Positions 6,619 to 14,299 of a DNA stretch of 14,556 bases are shown here, in pieces; within the stretch, counting starts at the first letter, position 1; each line of letters starts with the position of its first letter. Origin of the DNA: Candidatus Altarchaeum sp. CG2_30_32_3053 (GTDB lineage Archaea; Altiarchaeota; Altiarchaeia; Altiarchaeales; Altiarchaeaceae). Under the pieces are notes generated by a model. That model saw only the letters and a program-made list of their open reading frames with translations. It was not told the origin of the DNA and searched no databases. The translations under genes and the position numbers were made by a program. The stretch is taken from NCBI GenBank assembly GCA_001873845.1, contig MNZY01000013.1:1-14556 (forward strand), read 5' to 3'.

Positions 6619-8361
6619 TCAAGTTGGAGTGAAAAAAGAAATTTTTTGTAAGCTTGCATTGCTTGTGGGTTTTTTACCATCAGACAAACGCTGTGTGGAA
6701 ATATTCGTTAACATACACTTACACAAAACCAGTTCTGATGATTTCAAGTAGAGACTAATATTAGGATCGTGTGCTCTTGTAACCCCTCTTTCAATTATCC
6801 ATACTACTCTTTTCAACCTGTTTGATGTTTCAACTAATTTTTACCTGCTCATCAAAGCATTCCGGATTATGCTCTCTTACAAGACGAGAAACATGTGTTA
6901 CAACATCTTGAAATGGAATCTTGTTTGAAAACACGCCCTTCTTCAAGGTTGTCTTCTTCATTAATTTCAGTTTTATTTATAGCAATTTTTGTGAGTGGTT
7001 CTACATCTATCGGAAAATTACATGTTTGTAATTGCGTGAGTGTCTTTTGATTAATATTCCGTTCAGAATCCTTTAGATTGGTTGATTTAATGAGCGGACC
7101 GACATCCTGAAACCTGTAAGAATGAATGAATGTTAGATTACCGTTTTTAATATACTCTATGATGTGGTCAGTTATCAATATATCCAAAAGATCTTGATCG
7201 CCTTTTGATATCATTTGGGCGATCAGCGGATCCTTTATGAGTGTATTTTGTTCGCGCTCACTAATATTCGCCCATAATTTCTCGCTACGAGCAAACTTGA
7301 GTAACAACGATGCTGCATCCGTATATGGCGTAACATATTGTTCTGATAAATTGTTTGTGATTTTCTTCAAAGTAGCAAGCAACCCCTTATATGATTCTGC
7401 GTGACTTTTGAGAAGTTTTATTCTTGCAAGTGCTGATTCTGGATGTCCCTTACTAACAATTTCTTTAAGCACTTTTTTATCTACCCCTTCGGACCAGTTT
7501 ATGAGATTAGAAATCGTTTTTAGAATATCATCAATCCTGTTCTTTCGTAACAGATTTTCAGTTTTTTGTCTGATCTTATCCATTGACTACCATATTCGTC
7601 CTCTGCGATGTATAATCTGCTCGATGAGAAAATCCTGACAATTCACGATGAACGCTACTTGAATTTCAAAAATTAATCTGGCCTGAATCGGGTGGGATTT
7701 ATTTGCTTTGATTGACGCCAAATGTCTTTGAAGGTGTTTAACTCTGCCCTTTATTTTTTCATAGAAATCAAACGGGTCAACACCCCCCGTAATAATCATT
7801 AAACGATATCCTTGTCGTTGAAGTCGGACAGCAATATTTTCAAGGTCAACACCACTATATCCTTTTAAACCATCAAAATTGAATATTGTATTCAACGAAT
7901 TATTCGCCTCTTCAATAGAGTACTTTTTTGAAGGAGTTACACCGTGTGTTTTAAGCCAGATATATTGAATGTTGTCACCCTTTAAAGCAGAGTTAAGGTA
8001 TTTATCTACAAAGTCATAAAATGCTGTCTTAGGCAAAGGCAACATATTATTATTGAGCTTGTTTGCATTGATGCTCTCAAGCAAATATTTTTTAATCATC
8101 AGCGGATTGTCCTCAAGGTTGTGTTCTATTTCAAGTATCTCATTCAGAGTTAGTTGGACATAACGCTTACCAAGGTATTTAATGTCTGAAAATTGCATAT
8201 CAACTTCAGACCATTTTTCTATACTTTTACTTACTTAACGTCGTTCTATTAACATTTAATTGGAGGGCTAATTTTACAATATCGGTTCCACTATAACCCC
8301 CTATTTCCACATGGCATTTTTTCAGATACTTATAAACTACAGATTTGTTAATTCCTCTCAT
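6619..8361 (-). pseudogene. Presumed transposase of the mobile element, broken; family not recognised
   Basis: The gene is pieced together from five blocks. (a) 8361-8227 encodes 44 residues, MRGINKSVVYKYLKKCHVEI...NVNRTTLSK, with a helix-turn-helix look in DIVKLALQLNVNRTTLSK. (b) A shift near 8227-8235 leads to KSIEKWSEVD and the 203-residue block starting MQFSDIKYLG, ending RRGRIW. (c) In the same frame an in-frame TAG (7587-7589), one serine codon, and 238 residues from MDKIRQKTE. (d) A shift near 6935 gives FSNKIPFQDVVTHVSRLVRE and HNPECFDEQVK. (e) A shift at the five-T run 6838-6842 gives LVETSNRLKRVVWIIERGV and the end KISFFTPT. Restored, it has about 580 residues, mostly helical, with a central KGRVKHLQRHLASIKANK. 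I see no convincing DDE, HUH or serine/tyrosine recombinase motif. Calling it a transposase rests on the flanking repeats and the lack of any other gene. Confidence 0.6.
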
Positions 8362-8380
8362 TTTTAATATTTATGAGAGG
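8353..8380. promoter_or_regulatory. Hairpin at the start of the element gene
   Basis: CCTCTCAT (8354-8361) and ATGAGAGG (8373-8380) form an 8-bp perfect inverted repeat with an 11-base A/T loop. The left arm contains the proposed ATG of the element gene on the minus strand (8361-8359). It may be an operator or a leader hairpin that hides the start codon. Confidence 0.35.
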
Positions 8381-8403
8381 ATTAGAATTTAAAAATTAAA
8401 TTT

Positions 8404-8440
8404 GCACGATTCGCGGAATAAGTCCGACATAAAGGTTATA
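8404..8440 (-). repeat. Right terminal inverted repeat of the mobile element
   Basis: Inverted copy of 6574-6610 with one mismatch. Its outermost four bases (8437-8440, TATA) are also the first bases of the adjoining 41-bp tandem repeat. Confidence 0.93.
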
Positions 8441-8534
8441 AAAGTAAAAAAATAAATATAATGAAGGTAGGAATGCCTATAAAAGTAAAAAAATAAATAT
8501 AATGAAGGTAGGAATGCCTATAAAAGTAAAAAAA
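8437..8534. repeat. 41-bp tandem repeat, about 2.4 copies, downstream of rrp4
   Basis: Two identical 41-bp units (8437-8477 and 8478-8518) and the first 16 bases of a third (8519-8534). Each begins TATAAAAGTAAAAAAATAAA and ends GAAGGTAGGAATGCC. On the minus strand every unit carries a T7 tract followed by ACTTTTATAGG, lying just past the rrp4 stop, so the array probably serves as a repeated T-tract terminator. On the plus strand each unit has a TATA-like word and an ATG opening an 11-codon frame, probably by chance. Confidence 0.95.
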
Positions 8535-8564
8535 CAGACTAAAAGTAAGAATAACGGAGTGAGA

Positions 8565-9191
8565 TTATTGTATCGCCGAAACCTTATCAGTCAATCCAGC
8601 TTTATACGCATTATCTGCCACAAAATTTATTATTTCAATTGCTTTTTTAACATTACCATCACTGAGCCATATTACTCCATTTTGTCCAACAATAATCCGG
8701 CAGTTTGACTTTTGCTTTATTAAATTTAGCATTGACTTGTTTTTTCCTATTACTCTCGGAACCCTTTTTGGATTTATTTTTATAAAATTTCCCCCGAAAA
8801 TTTTGAACGCCCTCCCAACATAAGTCTTTTTAACTTCATCAACATCAGAAACAATCACAGAGACAATATCTCTAACATTATAATTTTCTTCCAGCCTGCT
8901 GCTAAAATTGTTGCTTTTTTCTGAAATCATAACACCTTCATAAGGTGAATTTATGTCCACAAAACATACAGGACCCCTGACTCCGGTAATTACTCCTATA
9001 ACGACATCATCTCTTCTCGGAACATAAACCCCTTTCAGTGAAATTACCTCTACTATGTTTCCGGTTATTGCCATGCCATAAATTTTTGAATAAATTTTTG
9101 AATTTTCGCTCATACAATTCTCTCCATATCTTTCATTTTCAGCCAGTAACTGTCCGGGAATTACAATATCTTTATTATTTACATATAACAT
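8565..9191 (-). CDS. rrp4: Exosome RNA-binding subunit Rrp4
   Basis: Rrp4 forms part of the S1/KH cap on the archaeal Rrp41-Rrp42 exosome and feeds RNA into the degrading ring. The 208 residues show the N-terminal exosome domain (VIPGQLLAENERYG, 10-23), an S1 domain (about 57-126: RRDDVVIGVITGVRGPVCFVD in two parts, and YVGRAF) and a KH domain (about 138-195) with KRVPRVIGKNKSML as the RNA-binding loop. Length is slightly short for the family (about 220-240). In many archaea rrp4 sits directly before rrp41 and rrp42 and after the SBDS-type gene. Here it stands between pyrD and a mobile element, with no exosome partner visible. A 246-bp gap separates it from pyrD, and an A/T-rich block lies immediately upstream, so it likely has its own promoter. 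Confidence 0.95.
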   Translation of the reverse strand: MLYVNNKDIVIPGQLLAENERYGENCMSENSKIYSKIYGMAITGNIVEVISLKGVYVPRRDDVVIGVITGVRGPVCFVDINSPYEGVMISEKSNNFSSRLEENYNVRDIVSVIVSDVDEVKKTYVGRAFKIFGGNFIKINPKRVPRVIGKNKSMLNLIKQKSNCRIIVGQNGVIWLSDGNVKKAIEIINFVADNAYKAGLTDKVSAIQ

Positions 9192-9437
9192 TTTATACTA
9201 TTTACATTATAATTTTATATTTATATTTTATTTAGTGAACTAAACAAATACAAAATAATTATTTTTATAAAGTTAAATTTTGTTAAAAATTAAATTTCTA
9301 ACTCATCATAAAAAATAGGCGTCAATTAATAGGAATTAATAGGTAAAATTTCAAAAGTCGGGATTATGAATAATCAGTTTATTCTTAAAATTGACAAATT
9401 AAGTATAATTACATAGAAATATGGATTAAAAATCAAA
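9192..9437 (-). promoter_or_regulatory. rrp4 upstream gap with candidate TATA region
   Basis: On the minus strand the bases directly before the rrp4 ATG read AAATATAAATATAAAATTAT, a TATA-rich block at about 9206-9232. The rest of the gap is A/T-rich with a small direct repeat (AATTAATAGG twice, 9324-9343). No gene is seen. Confidence 0.4.
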
Positions 9438-10367
9438 TTATTCCACAGCAATACCTTTAATTTCTCCAATATTTTTATAATTATGTTCTTTCATAAATTC
9501 GTCCATTTCATTCAAAATTTTCCCAAAAACATCAATTTCTCTGTAATGAATTACACTTCCAATTCCCAAGGCACTTGCACCTGCCATGAGCATTTCAATT
9601 GCATCCTCGCCTGTTGTTGTTCCGCCAATCCCGATTATAGGAACATCTAAATTTTCCTTTTTCATCATTGAATAAATTTCATAAACTTTTGCAACTGCAA
9701 TTGGCTTAATTCCAATCCCGCTGTAGCCCCCAAATTTGTTTGCAAGTATCGGCTTTCCAAAATTTATATCTATTTTCATTGCCTTGACTGTATTTATTGC
9801 CGCAATCGCATCACAACCGCCGTCAATTGCTGCCTTTGCGATCTCTTTAATATCCGTAACATTCGGAGAAATTTTTACAATAAGCGGCTTACTGATAAGA
9901 CCTTTAATTTCACCTGTTAAATTTTTTAAAATTTTCGGATTTTTGCTTATGCTGTCGTCAACATGCGGGCAGGAAACATCAATTTCAATCGCATCAGCAT
10001 AATTTTCACACATTCCCGCGAGTTTTGGAAATTCGGCAATTGTTCCGAAGATGCTCGCAATCAATTTTGTATCAAGATTACAGGACTTAAATTTTTCCAT
10101 CTCTTCCTTAAATTTCTCAAACCCTGGATTTGCCAGTCCTATTGCATTCAGTAAGCCAATTTTTTGCCTGTTTTCGATCAGTTCAATCACTGCTGGATTT
10201 TCGTAACCCTTTCGCTTGTTTATTGAAAATGACTTTGTTGTTACTGCGCCGGCTCCGCTTTCTACAACTCTCTTAAGCAAGTCCGCATTTGTTCCAAGTA
10301 TCCCTGCTGCTAAAATCAAGGGATTCTTTAAATTTAATTTTCCTAATCTGGTTGATAAATCTGGCAT
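9438..10367 (-). CDS. pyrD: Dihydroorotate dehydrogenase, class 1B type
   Basis: This flavoenzyme oxidises dihydroorotate to orotate, the fourth step of UMP synthesis, in the cytosol. The 309 residues are full length. The FMN barrel starts NPLILAAGILGTN (15-27) and continues with TTKSFS (43-48), the substrate-site LLNAIGLANPG (72-82), the catalytic DVSCPH with Cys133, KISPNV (165-170), AINTVKAMKID (190-200), GGYSGIGIKP (213-222), GIGGTTTGEDA (246-256) and GASALGIGS (263-271). Cysteine as the base, rather than serine, marks class 1. The class 1B partner PyrK, an electron-transfer subunit, is not next to it. The gene starts 48 bases after the end of an ATPase fragment. Confidence 0.96.
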   Translation of the reverse strand: MPDLSTRLGKLNLKNPLILAAGILGTNADLLKRVVESGAGAVTTKSFSINKRKGYENPAVIELIENRQKIGLLNAIGLANPGFEKFKEEMEKFKSCNLDTKLIASIFGTIAEFPKLAGMCENYADAIEIDVSCPHVDDSISKNPKILKNLTGEIKGLISKPLIVKISPNVTDIKEIAKAAIDGGCDAIAAINTVKAMKIDINFGKPILANKFGGYSGIGIKPIAVAKVYEIYSMMKKENLDVPIIGIGGTTTGEDAIEMLMAGASALGIGSVIHYREIDVFGKILNEMDEFMKEHNYKNIGEIKGIAVE

Positions 10368-10415
10368 TTCAGTCAGTTTATTTTGGTTGGTTTGATTTGT
10401 TTATCTATTTAATTT

Positions 10416-10550
10416 TCAAGCAATTTCATGACCTATTTCTACTAAATTTGACTTTCCACTTGCATTTGGCCCGACAACAACCTTAAATTTTTTTAATTCA
10501 ATCCTACACTTTCTCAGTGGCTTAAAATTTTCAACATAAATTTCCTTTAA
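10416..10550 (-). pseudogene. N-terminal fragment of an SMC/RecF-like AAA ATPase
   Basis: Between the dehydroquinate synthase and pyrD genes the minus strand reads, with no start codon, LKEIYVENFKPLRKCRIEL, then KKFKVVVGPNASGKSNLVEIGHEIA and TGA. 'I..ENF..L' followed by a Walker A (GPNASGKSN) about 20 residues later is the typical opening of predicted archaeal ATPases of the AAA_15/AAA_21 (SMC/RecF-like) group. About 44 codons are left of a protein that usually has 350-450 residues. The frame begins after a TAA (10551-10553), so both the start and the rest of the domain are lost. It is a gene relic, possibly all that is left of a defence or mobile-element ATPase. Confidence 0.72.
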
Positions 10551-10579
10551 TTATGTCTTTAACTTTTACCTTTAATTTT

Positions 10580-11665
10580 CTACTTTTCAATAATCGTTTC
10601 ATCAATCTTTGTTCCGAAATGCCTTCCACCTTTTTCAAGATGTGCTAAAATTTCATCTCCGACTTTTAATTCTGTAATAGAAACAGGATTTCTGTCTTTA
10701 TTAACTAATCTGATTGTTTCTGCATTCTGAAGTAAAATTTTTATTGTTCTTTCTTCGGTCAAACCATCCTCTTCTGTTTTTCCAACTGCTTCAATCAATA
10801 TCAAAGGCCTGCTTTCAATCTTTGACCTAACAACATAAGATTTTCGTGTATTTCCATTGCTATCAACAATCAGCATTTCATCGCCTGCACTCACCTCACT
10901 TAAATATTTTGTTTTTCCACCAGCACACAGAATATACAAACCGACTGCACCAGCATTTACTCTGAAAGGCCTTGAATTTACATATTCTGATTCAAGCGTC
11001 TCGCTGTGAACCAAAAATAAACCATTACTTTGCGAGCCAATCAGCATTCCTTCTCCGATTCTGAGCATTGATGCAGTATCAATACACACCCTGTCGCCCA
11101 TATCTAATTTTTTTATTGTTTTAATTTTTACAGGGGTTAAAGGCATTGCCGCAGTGGTTTTGTATGTTTCGCTTACATAGTCGGCAATTTTTTTAATTTC
11201 CGATATATCAAGAGTATTTATTGCTATTCCATCGCAGCCTTTTTCAAGTGTGTTTAAAGCAGTCACAGCGTCATCAAAATTTCCAACTTCTGCTATTATT
11301 CCGCTCTTAATTTCCGAAATTAAATTTTCTAACGGAATGACCTTCCAGTTACCTGTTTCAACCAAAAAGTAATCGGCAAAATTTTTCATAAATACAACCT
11401 CTCTTTCATCATCCTTGTTTTCTATTCTTTTGTAAAATGCCCTTTTCTTATCCAGACGTTTTAAAATTTCCTCATCTGATGTAAGCACATAATCAGAATT
11501 TAAATTTTCCGAAAAGACCTTTATCTTGCCTAATTTTCTTATCTTTTCCAGGTCATCTGAATCTGCAATAATTCCGTCAAAATTTTTTTCAATTGCGTAG
11601 GTTGTGTATCTTTTTTTTACATCCCATACAATGCCCCTTAAATCAATAAAAATTTGCTTTGTCAT
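10580..11665 (-). CDS. aroB': 3-dehydroquinate synthase II (archaeal type)
   Basis: In many archaea this enzyme makes 3-dehydroquinate by NAD-dependent oxidative deamination and cyclisation of 2-amino-3,7-dideoxy-D-threo-hept-6-ulosonate. It thus replaces the usual DAHP route into the shikimate pathway. The 361 residues show the family's landmarks: a barrel-like N-terminal half, MGDRVCIDTASMLRIGEGML (189-208), IGSQSNGLFLVHSET (209-223), YVNSRPFRVNAGAV (228-241), GGKTKYLSEV (249-258), SRPLILIEA (285-293), ILLQNAETIRLV (310-321), and the end GRHFGTKIDETIIEK. Length matches the family. The stop is TAG, at the expected end. The partner enzyme for the first step is not in the window. It lies between the MBL gene and the ATPase relic with a 234-bp upstream gap, suggesting its own promoter. 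Confidence 0.97.
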   Translation of the reverse strand: MTKQIFIDLRGIVWDVKKRYTTYAIEKNFDGIIADSDDLEKIRKLGKIKVFSENLNSDYVLTSDEEILKRLDKKRAFYKRIENKDDEREVVFMKNFADYFLVETGNWKVIPLENLISEIKSGIIAEVGNFDDAVTALNTLEKGCDGIAINTLDISEIKKIADYVSETYKTTAAMPLTPVKIKTIKKLDMGDRVCIDTASMLRIGEGMLIGSQSNGLFLVHSETLESEYVNSRPFRVNAGAVGLYILCAGGKTKYLSEVSAGDEMLIVDSNGNTRKSYVVRSKIESRPLILIEAVGKTEEDGLTEERTIKILLQNAETIRLVNKDRNPVSITELKVGDEILAHLEKGGRHFGTKIDETIIEK

Positions 11666-11672
11666 TTTAAAA

Positions 11673-11719
11673 TTGTTAAAATTTACAAATATTTTATTAA
11701 GATATTACAATTTTAACAA
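11673..11719. promoter_or_regulatory. Inverted repeat just upstream of dehydroquinate synthase
   Basis: TTGTTAAAATT (11673-11683) and AATTTTAACAA (11709-11719) are a perfect 11-bp inverted repeat with a 25-base A/T-rich spacer. The near arm lies 8 bases before the ATG on the minus strand. It could be an operator overlapping the promoter or a leader hairpin; in DNA this rich in A and T, chance is possible. Confidence 0.35.
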
Positions 11720-11899
11720 AAAATTGTGTGTAAAATTTAAATTAAGTTTTCAGTTAAACACAAGTTTGAAAAATAATAAATTTGCACACTTAAATGCTTC
11801 TTATAGTTCCCCAAACTTTTATGTCTGATTTTAAAGCATAAAGCCCGACACAATAAATTTATACATACCTGCGGGACAACAAAAATACAGCAGAAAATT

Positions 11900-14143
11900 T
11901 CAAAAGTGTTTCTTACACAAATATGTTAGTTTTCCAGGATCGCCGGGCACTTCTTCGGGAAAATATATTGCATTTATTTCGCTCATATCCACAAAAACAT
12001 CTTCTCCCTTTTCGTTGCTGCACATATCACACCTGATTTTAATATCAGGTAAAGAAATTTTCATTCCTATGTCGCCCGGAATGCATCTCTTACATCGTCT
12101 GTCTTTAACAACGCCCTCAATTGCCTTGGATATATCTACCCTTAAACTTCCCAGTTCTTCCCCGAATTCCGAAATAACCGCAAGTTTTGGGGATGAGTCT
12201 TTAATAATTTTTGTAGTTCCTATCAGACCGAGGTGGTTTTTATACAGCCGTTCATTTAAATTTAAATTTAAATCAAATTCTTTCTCCTTTATTGAACCAA
12301 TATGTGCAATTAAAATATCACATTCCTTAAATTGTGCCCCTATCTCGTTTGTATAGCCCGTATCTATCGTCATTCCAAGTTTAAATTTCTTCTTTTTGTC
12401 GTTGGTTTCTATAAGGTCAAATATCAGTCCAACAGAATATTCATCCCCCCATAACTCCCTGTGTTTTGCCTTTGTTGGCGAGAGTATAAATCCGTATTTA
12501 TCTCTCAAATCAGCCGTAATTCCCGGTTGTATAATATAAATTTTTCTTACTGCTGACTTATCAAGGGACATCAGGTTTGCAAATTTATTCAGCGAGGAAA
12601 AATTTAAAAACAACTCAATTTGTTTCTTTTCTTCCAGCGGAAGATTGTCGTTACTCTCAAAAATCAGAGTCATTAACGATTCAAAATCGCTCGTATGGTC
12701 AAGATGACTGTGAGAAAGGAATATTGCATCAATGTCCGAAATATTAAACCCATTTGCAAAAAAATTTTCTATAAAGTTAAATCCCGGGTCTATAACTATT
12801 CCGTGTCCCTCCCATGACAAAAAATATCCTCCTCCCTTCCTTCTTTCAATATCAGACGACAATGCAGGAGTATAGGAATTCCACCTTCTTAAAACAACTA
12901 CAAAATTTTTATCCTTTGTTATGGTTTTTTTTGCGGAAACAAAATTTTTAAATTTGTTTTCTTTTTCATTAATATATTTAAATAGTTTTTCCTTTCTGTC
13001 TCTTAAATCTTCAACAATTACATCAATAACATTTTCTTCTGCACTTCTCTCCATCTCCCCGCTTTTAAGACCTTCAATATTTTTGAGCCACCAGTTTGCA
13101 TCAATTGCCCGTGAATAATTTGTCTTTTCATAAAATTCAAGCGATTTTTTAAAATAATTTGTTGCTTCGGTTAAATTTCCAATATTTTTTAATGCAACCC
13201 CCATATCAAAATACGCATCGGCAAAATTTTTATCTATTTCTATACACTTTATAAATTCTTCCTTTGCATCAGAGTAGTTATTTAACTCATTATATATAAA
13301 TCCAAGAACATAATGCGCAAATAAAAAATTTTCCTCCTTTTTTATTGCTTCTTTTAAGAATTCAATCGCATCTTTTTTTTCCTTATATATGTTTATCTTA
13401 CCCTCTTCTTCTTTTAAAAGATACTCATAAGTTTTATGGTCTGTTGTTTTCAGAGTTACCTTCTTTTTTGACTTGTTAAGTTTGAATACGAGCAAATTAT
13501 TGTTATCTGTAATGTTTATAGAACGGTTATTCTTGTCTTTACTGATTGCCGCATTTTTGTATATTTTTAACCTACCTCTCTCTTCTCTTAAAATATATTC
13601 ATAAATTTTGCCGCTGATATTTGAACTTATCTTGTTTTTTTCTTTGTTAAACAGAAGCAAATTATTTTCATAAGCAACTGTTATTGTTTTCTTATTTTCG
13701 CTTTTTTTGATTGTTGTATCCTGCGTGTTTTTGGAATCTCCAAACAACTGGGAATAATTTATATGTTCTATTTTCAGCTCATCCTTTAAAAATTTTATGA
13801 AGTCAACATTGTTTTCAGGAACATCATCCCAGCAAAACAGATACTTTTCTACCCAGTCAATCTTTAATTCGTCCTTTAAAAATTTTATGAAGTCGGTATT
13901 GTTTTCAGGAACATCATCCCAGCAAAACAGATATTTATCTTTTTTGTCGCTTGCACAGTGATTGGAAACGCCTTTAAAAAAGTCCACATCTGCCTTTTCG
14001 TCAGCACCTTCTGCTATAAGAATTCCTTCTGTGCAAAGGTTTTCAATGTCTTTAAGGTCTTTATATTCTTTTGCCTGTAATTTGGCTATGACCTTTTTTT
14101 CTAATTCAATAATGCTGTTTTCTTTAAAAGGATTAATTGGCAT
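11900..14143 (-). CDS. Multidomain protein: duplicated FCWDD motif, beta modules, TPRs, metallo-beta-lactamase domain, Cys-rich tail
   Basis: The 747 residues fall into clear blocks. Residues 1-69 are helical. YLFCWDDVPENN...FIKFLKDELKI occurs twice in a row (about 71-95 and 101-125). Two related beta-rich modules follow, about 152-197 and 207-254, each with a '(K/Y)YEY(I/L)L(R/K)EE.G.(L/I).IY' end. About three TPR-like helical pairs span 257-345, then a charged helix to about 400. The metallo-beta-lactamase domain covers about 412-665, with the zinc motif SHSHLDH (477-483) and likely ligands Asp594 in TIDTGY, His614 and His637. The tail has C684/C687, C705/C708 and C743/H746, probably a small zinc site. 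The enzyme should be a cytosolic metal hydrolase; its substrate is unknown, and nuclease or phosphodiesterase activity is possible. No signal peptide is present. TPRs and the N-terminal motifs suggest regulation through protein contacts. It stands alone, with 234 bp after it and over 400 before it. Confidence 0.87.
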   Translation of the reverse strand: MPINPFKENSIIELEKKVIAKLQAKEYKDLKDIENLCTEGILIAEGADEKADVDFFKGVSNHCASDKKDKYLFCWDDVPENNTDFIKFLKDELKIDWVEKYLFCWDDVPENNVDFIKFLKDELKIEHINYSQLFGDSKNTQDTTIKKSENKKTITVAYENNLLLFNKEKNKISSNISGKIYEYILREERGRLKIYKNAAISKDKNNRSINITDNNNLLVFKLNKSKKKVTLKTTDHKTYEYLLKEEEGKINIYKEKKDAIEFLKEAIKKEENFLFAHYVLGFIYNELNNYSDAKEEFIKCIEIDKNFADAYFDMGVALKNIGNLTEATNYFKKSLEFYEKTNYSRAIDANWWLKNIEGLKSGEMERSAEENVIDVIVEDLRDRKEKLFKYINEKENKFKNFVSAKKTITKDKNFVVVLRRWNSYTPALSSDIERRKGGGYFLSWEGHGIVIDPGFNFIENFFANGFNISDIDAIFLSHSHLDHTSDFESLMTLIFESNDNLPLEEKKQIELFLNFSSLNKFANLMSLDKSAVRKIYIIQPGITADLRDKYGFILSPTKAKHRELWGDEYSVGLIFDLIETNDKKKKFKLGMTIDTGYTNEIGAQFKECDILIAHIGSIKEKEFDLNLNLNERLYKNHLGLIGTTKIIKDSSPKLAVISEFGEELGSLRVDISKAIEGVVKDRRCKRCIPGDIGMKISLPDIKIRCDMCSNEKGEDVFVDMSEINAIYFPEEVPGDPGKLTYLCKKHF
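13782..13933 (-). repeat. In-frame 90-bp-period tandem duplication in the MBL gene
   Basis: Bases 13782-13843 match 13872-13933 at 59 of 62 positions, offset by exactly 90 bp. The duplicated unit is 30 residues and includes YLFCWDDVPENN and DFIKFLKDELKI. The three differences sit together in one short stretch, so the duplication is recent or kept alike by gene conversion. Confidence 0.95.
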
Positions 14144-14250
14144 TTAGAAATTTAGTAAAAATTTTAAATTTTTTTGTTTAAAAATAAATTAATATTTAGT
14201 AAAAAAATTATAATTATTATGTGTAAAAATTTTAAAGTTAAAATTTACAA

Positions 14251-14286
14251 AAATTCATTAAATTAAATTCATTAAATTAAATTCAT
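14251..14286. repeat. 14-bp tandem repeat
   Basis: AAATTCATTAAATT occurs twice in a row (14251-14264 and 14265-14278), followed by the first 8 bases of a third copy. It is a simple A/T-rich repeat, possibly from slippage. Confidence 0.9.
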
Positions 14287-14299
14287 CAGATTTATTAAA

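Larger units (their letters stand above)
6574..8440 (-). mobile_element. Decayed mobile element with 37-bp terminal inverted repeats
   Basis: The bases at 6574-6610 and 8404-8440 are inverted copies, 36 of 37 matching (6577 is the mismatch), sharing CTTTATGTCGGACTTATTCC. The 1867 bp between the outer ends hold essentially one broken gene filling 6619-8361 on the minus strand. One gene between long perfect-ended inverted repeats is the layout of an insertion sequence. No clear target-site duplication is visible: the left flank is ...CGTTCCT and the right flank runs straight into a 41-bp tandem repeat. The element separates rrp4 from folP. It does not match an insertion sequence family I can name. 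Confidence 0.75.

Noticed and set aside
6533..6751. Plus-strand frame spanning the left inverted repeat
   Set aside because: It is antisense to the end of the element gene and crosses the inverted repeat; no similarity or start signal supports it.
6574..8440. Casposon or IS200/IS605-type element
   Set aside because: No Cas1-like or TnpB-like motifs are seen, and long inverted ends argue against IS200/IS605.
8437..8534. CRISPR array
   Set aside because: The 41-bp units abut with no spacers between them, there are fewer than three copies, and no cas gene is near.
8502..8708. Plus-strand gene starting MKVGMPIKVKK in the tandem repeat
   Set aside because: The start comes from the repeat unit, and the rest runs antisense to the rrp4 KH domain. 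The same ATG in the first unit meets a stop after 11 codons.
12015..12356. Plus-strand frame of 113 codons within the MBL gene
   Set aside because: Antisense to a conserved zinc-hydrolase domain, with no recognisable motifs.
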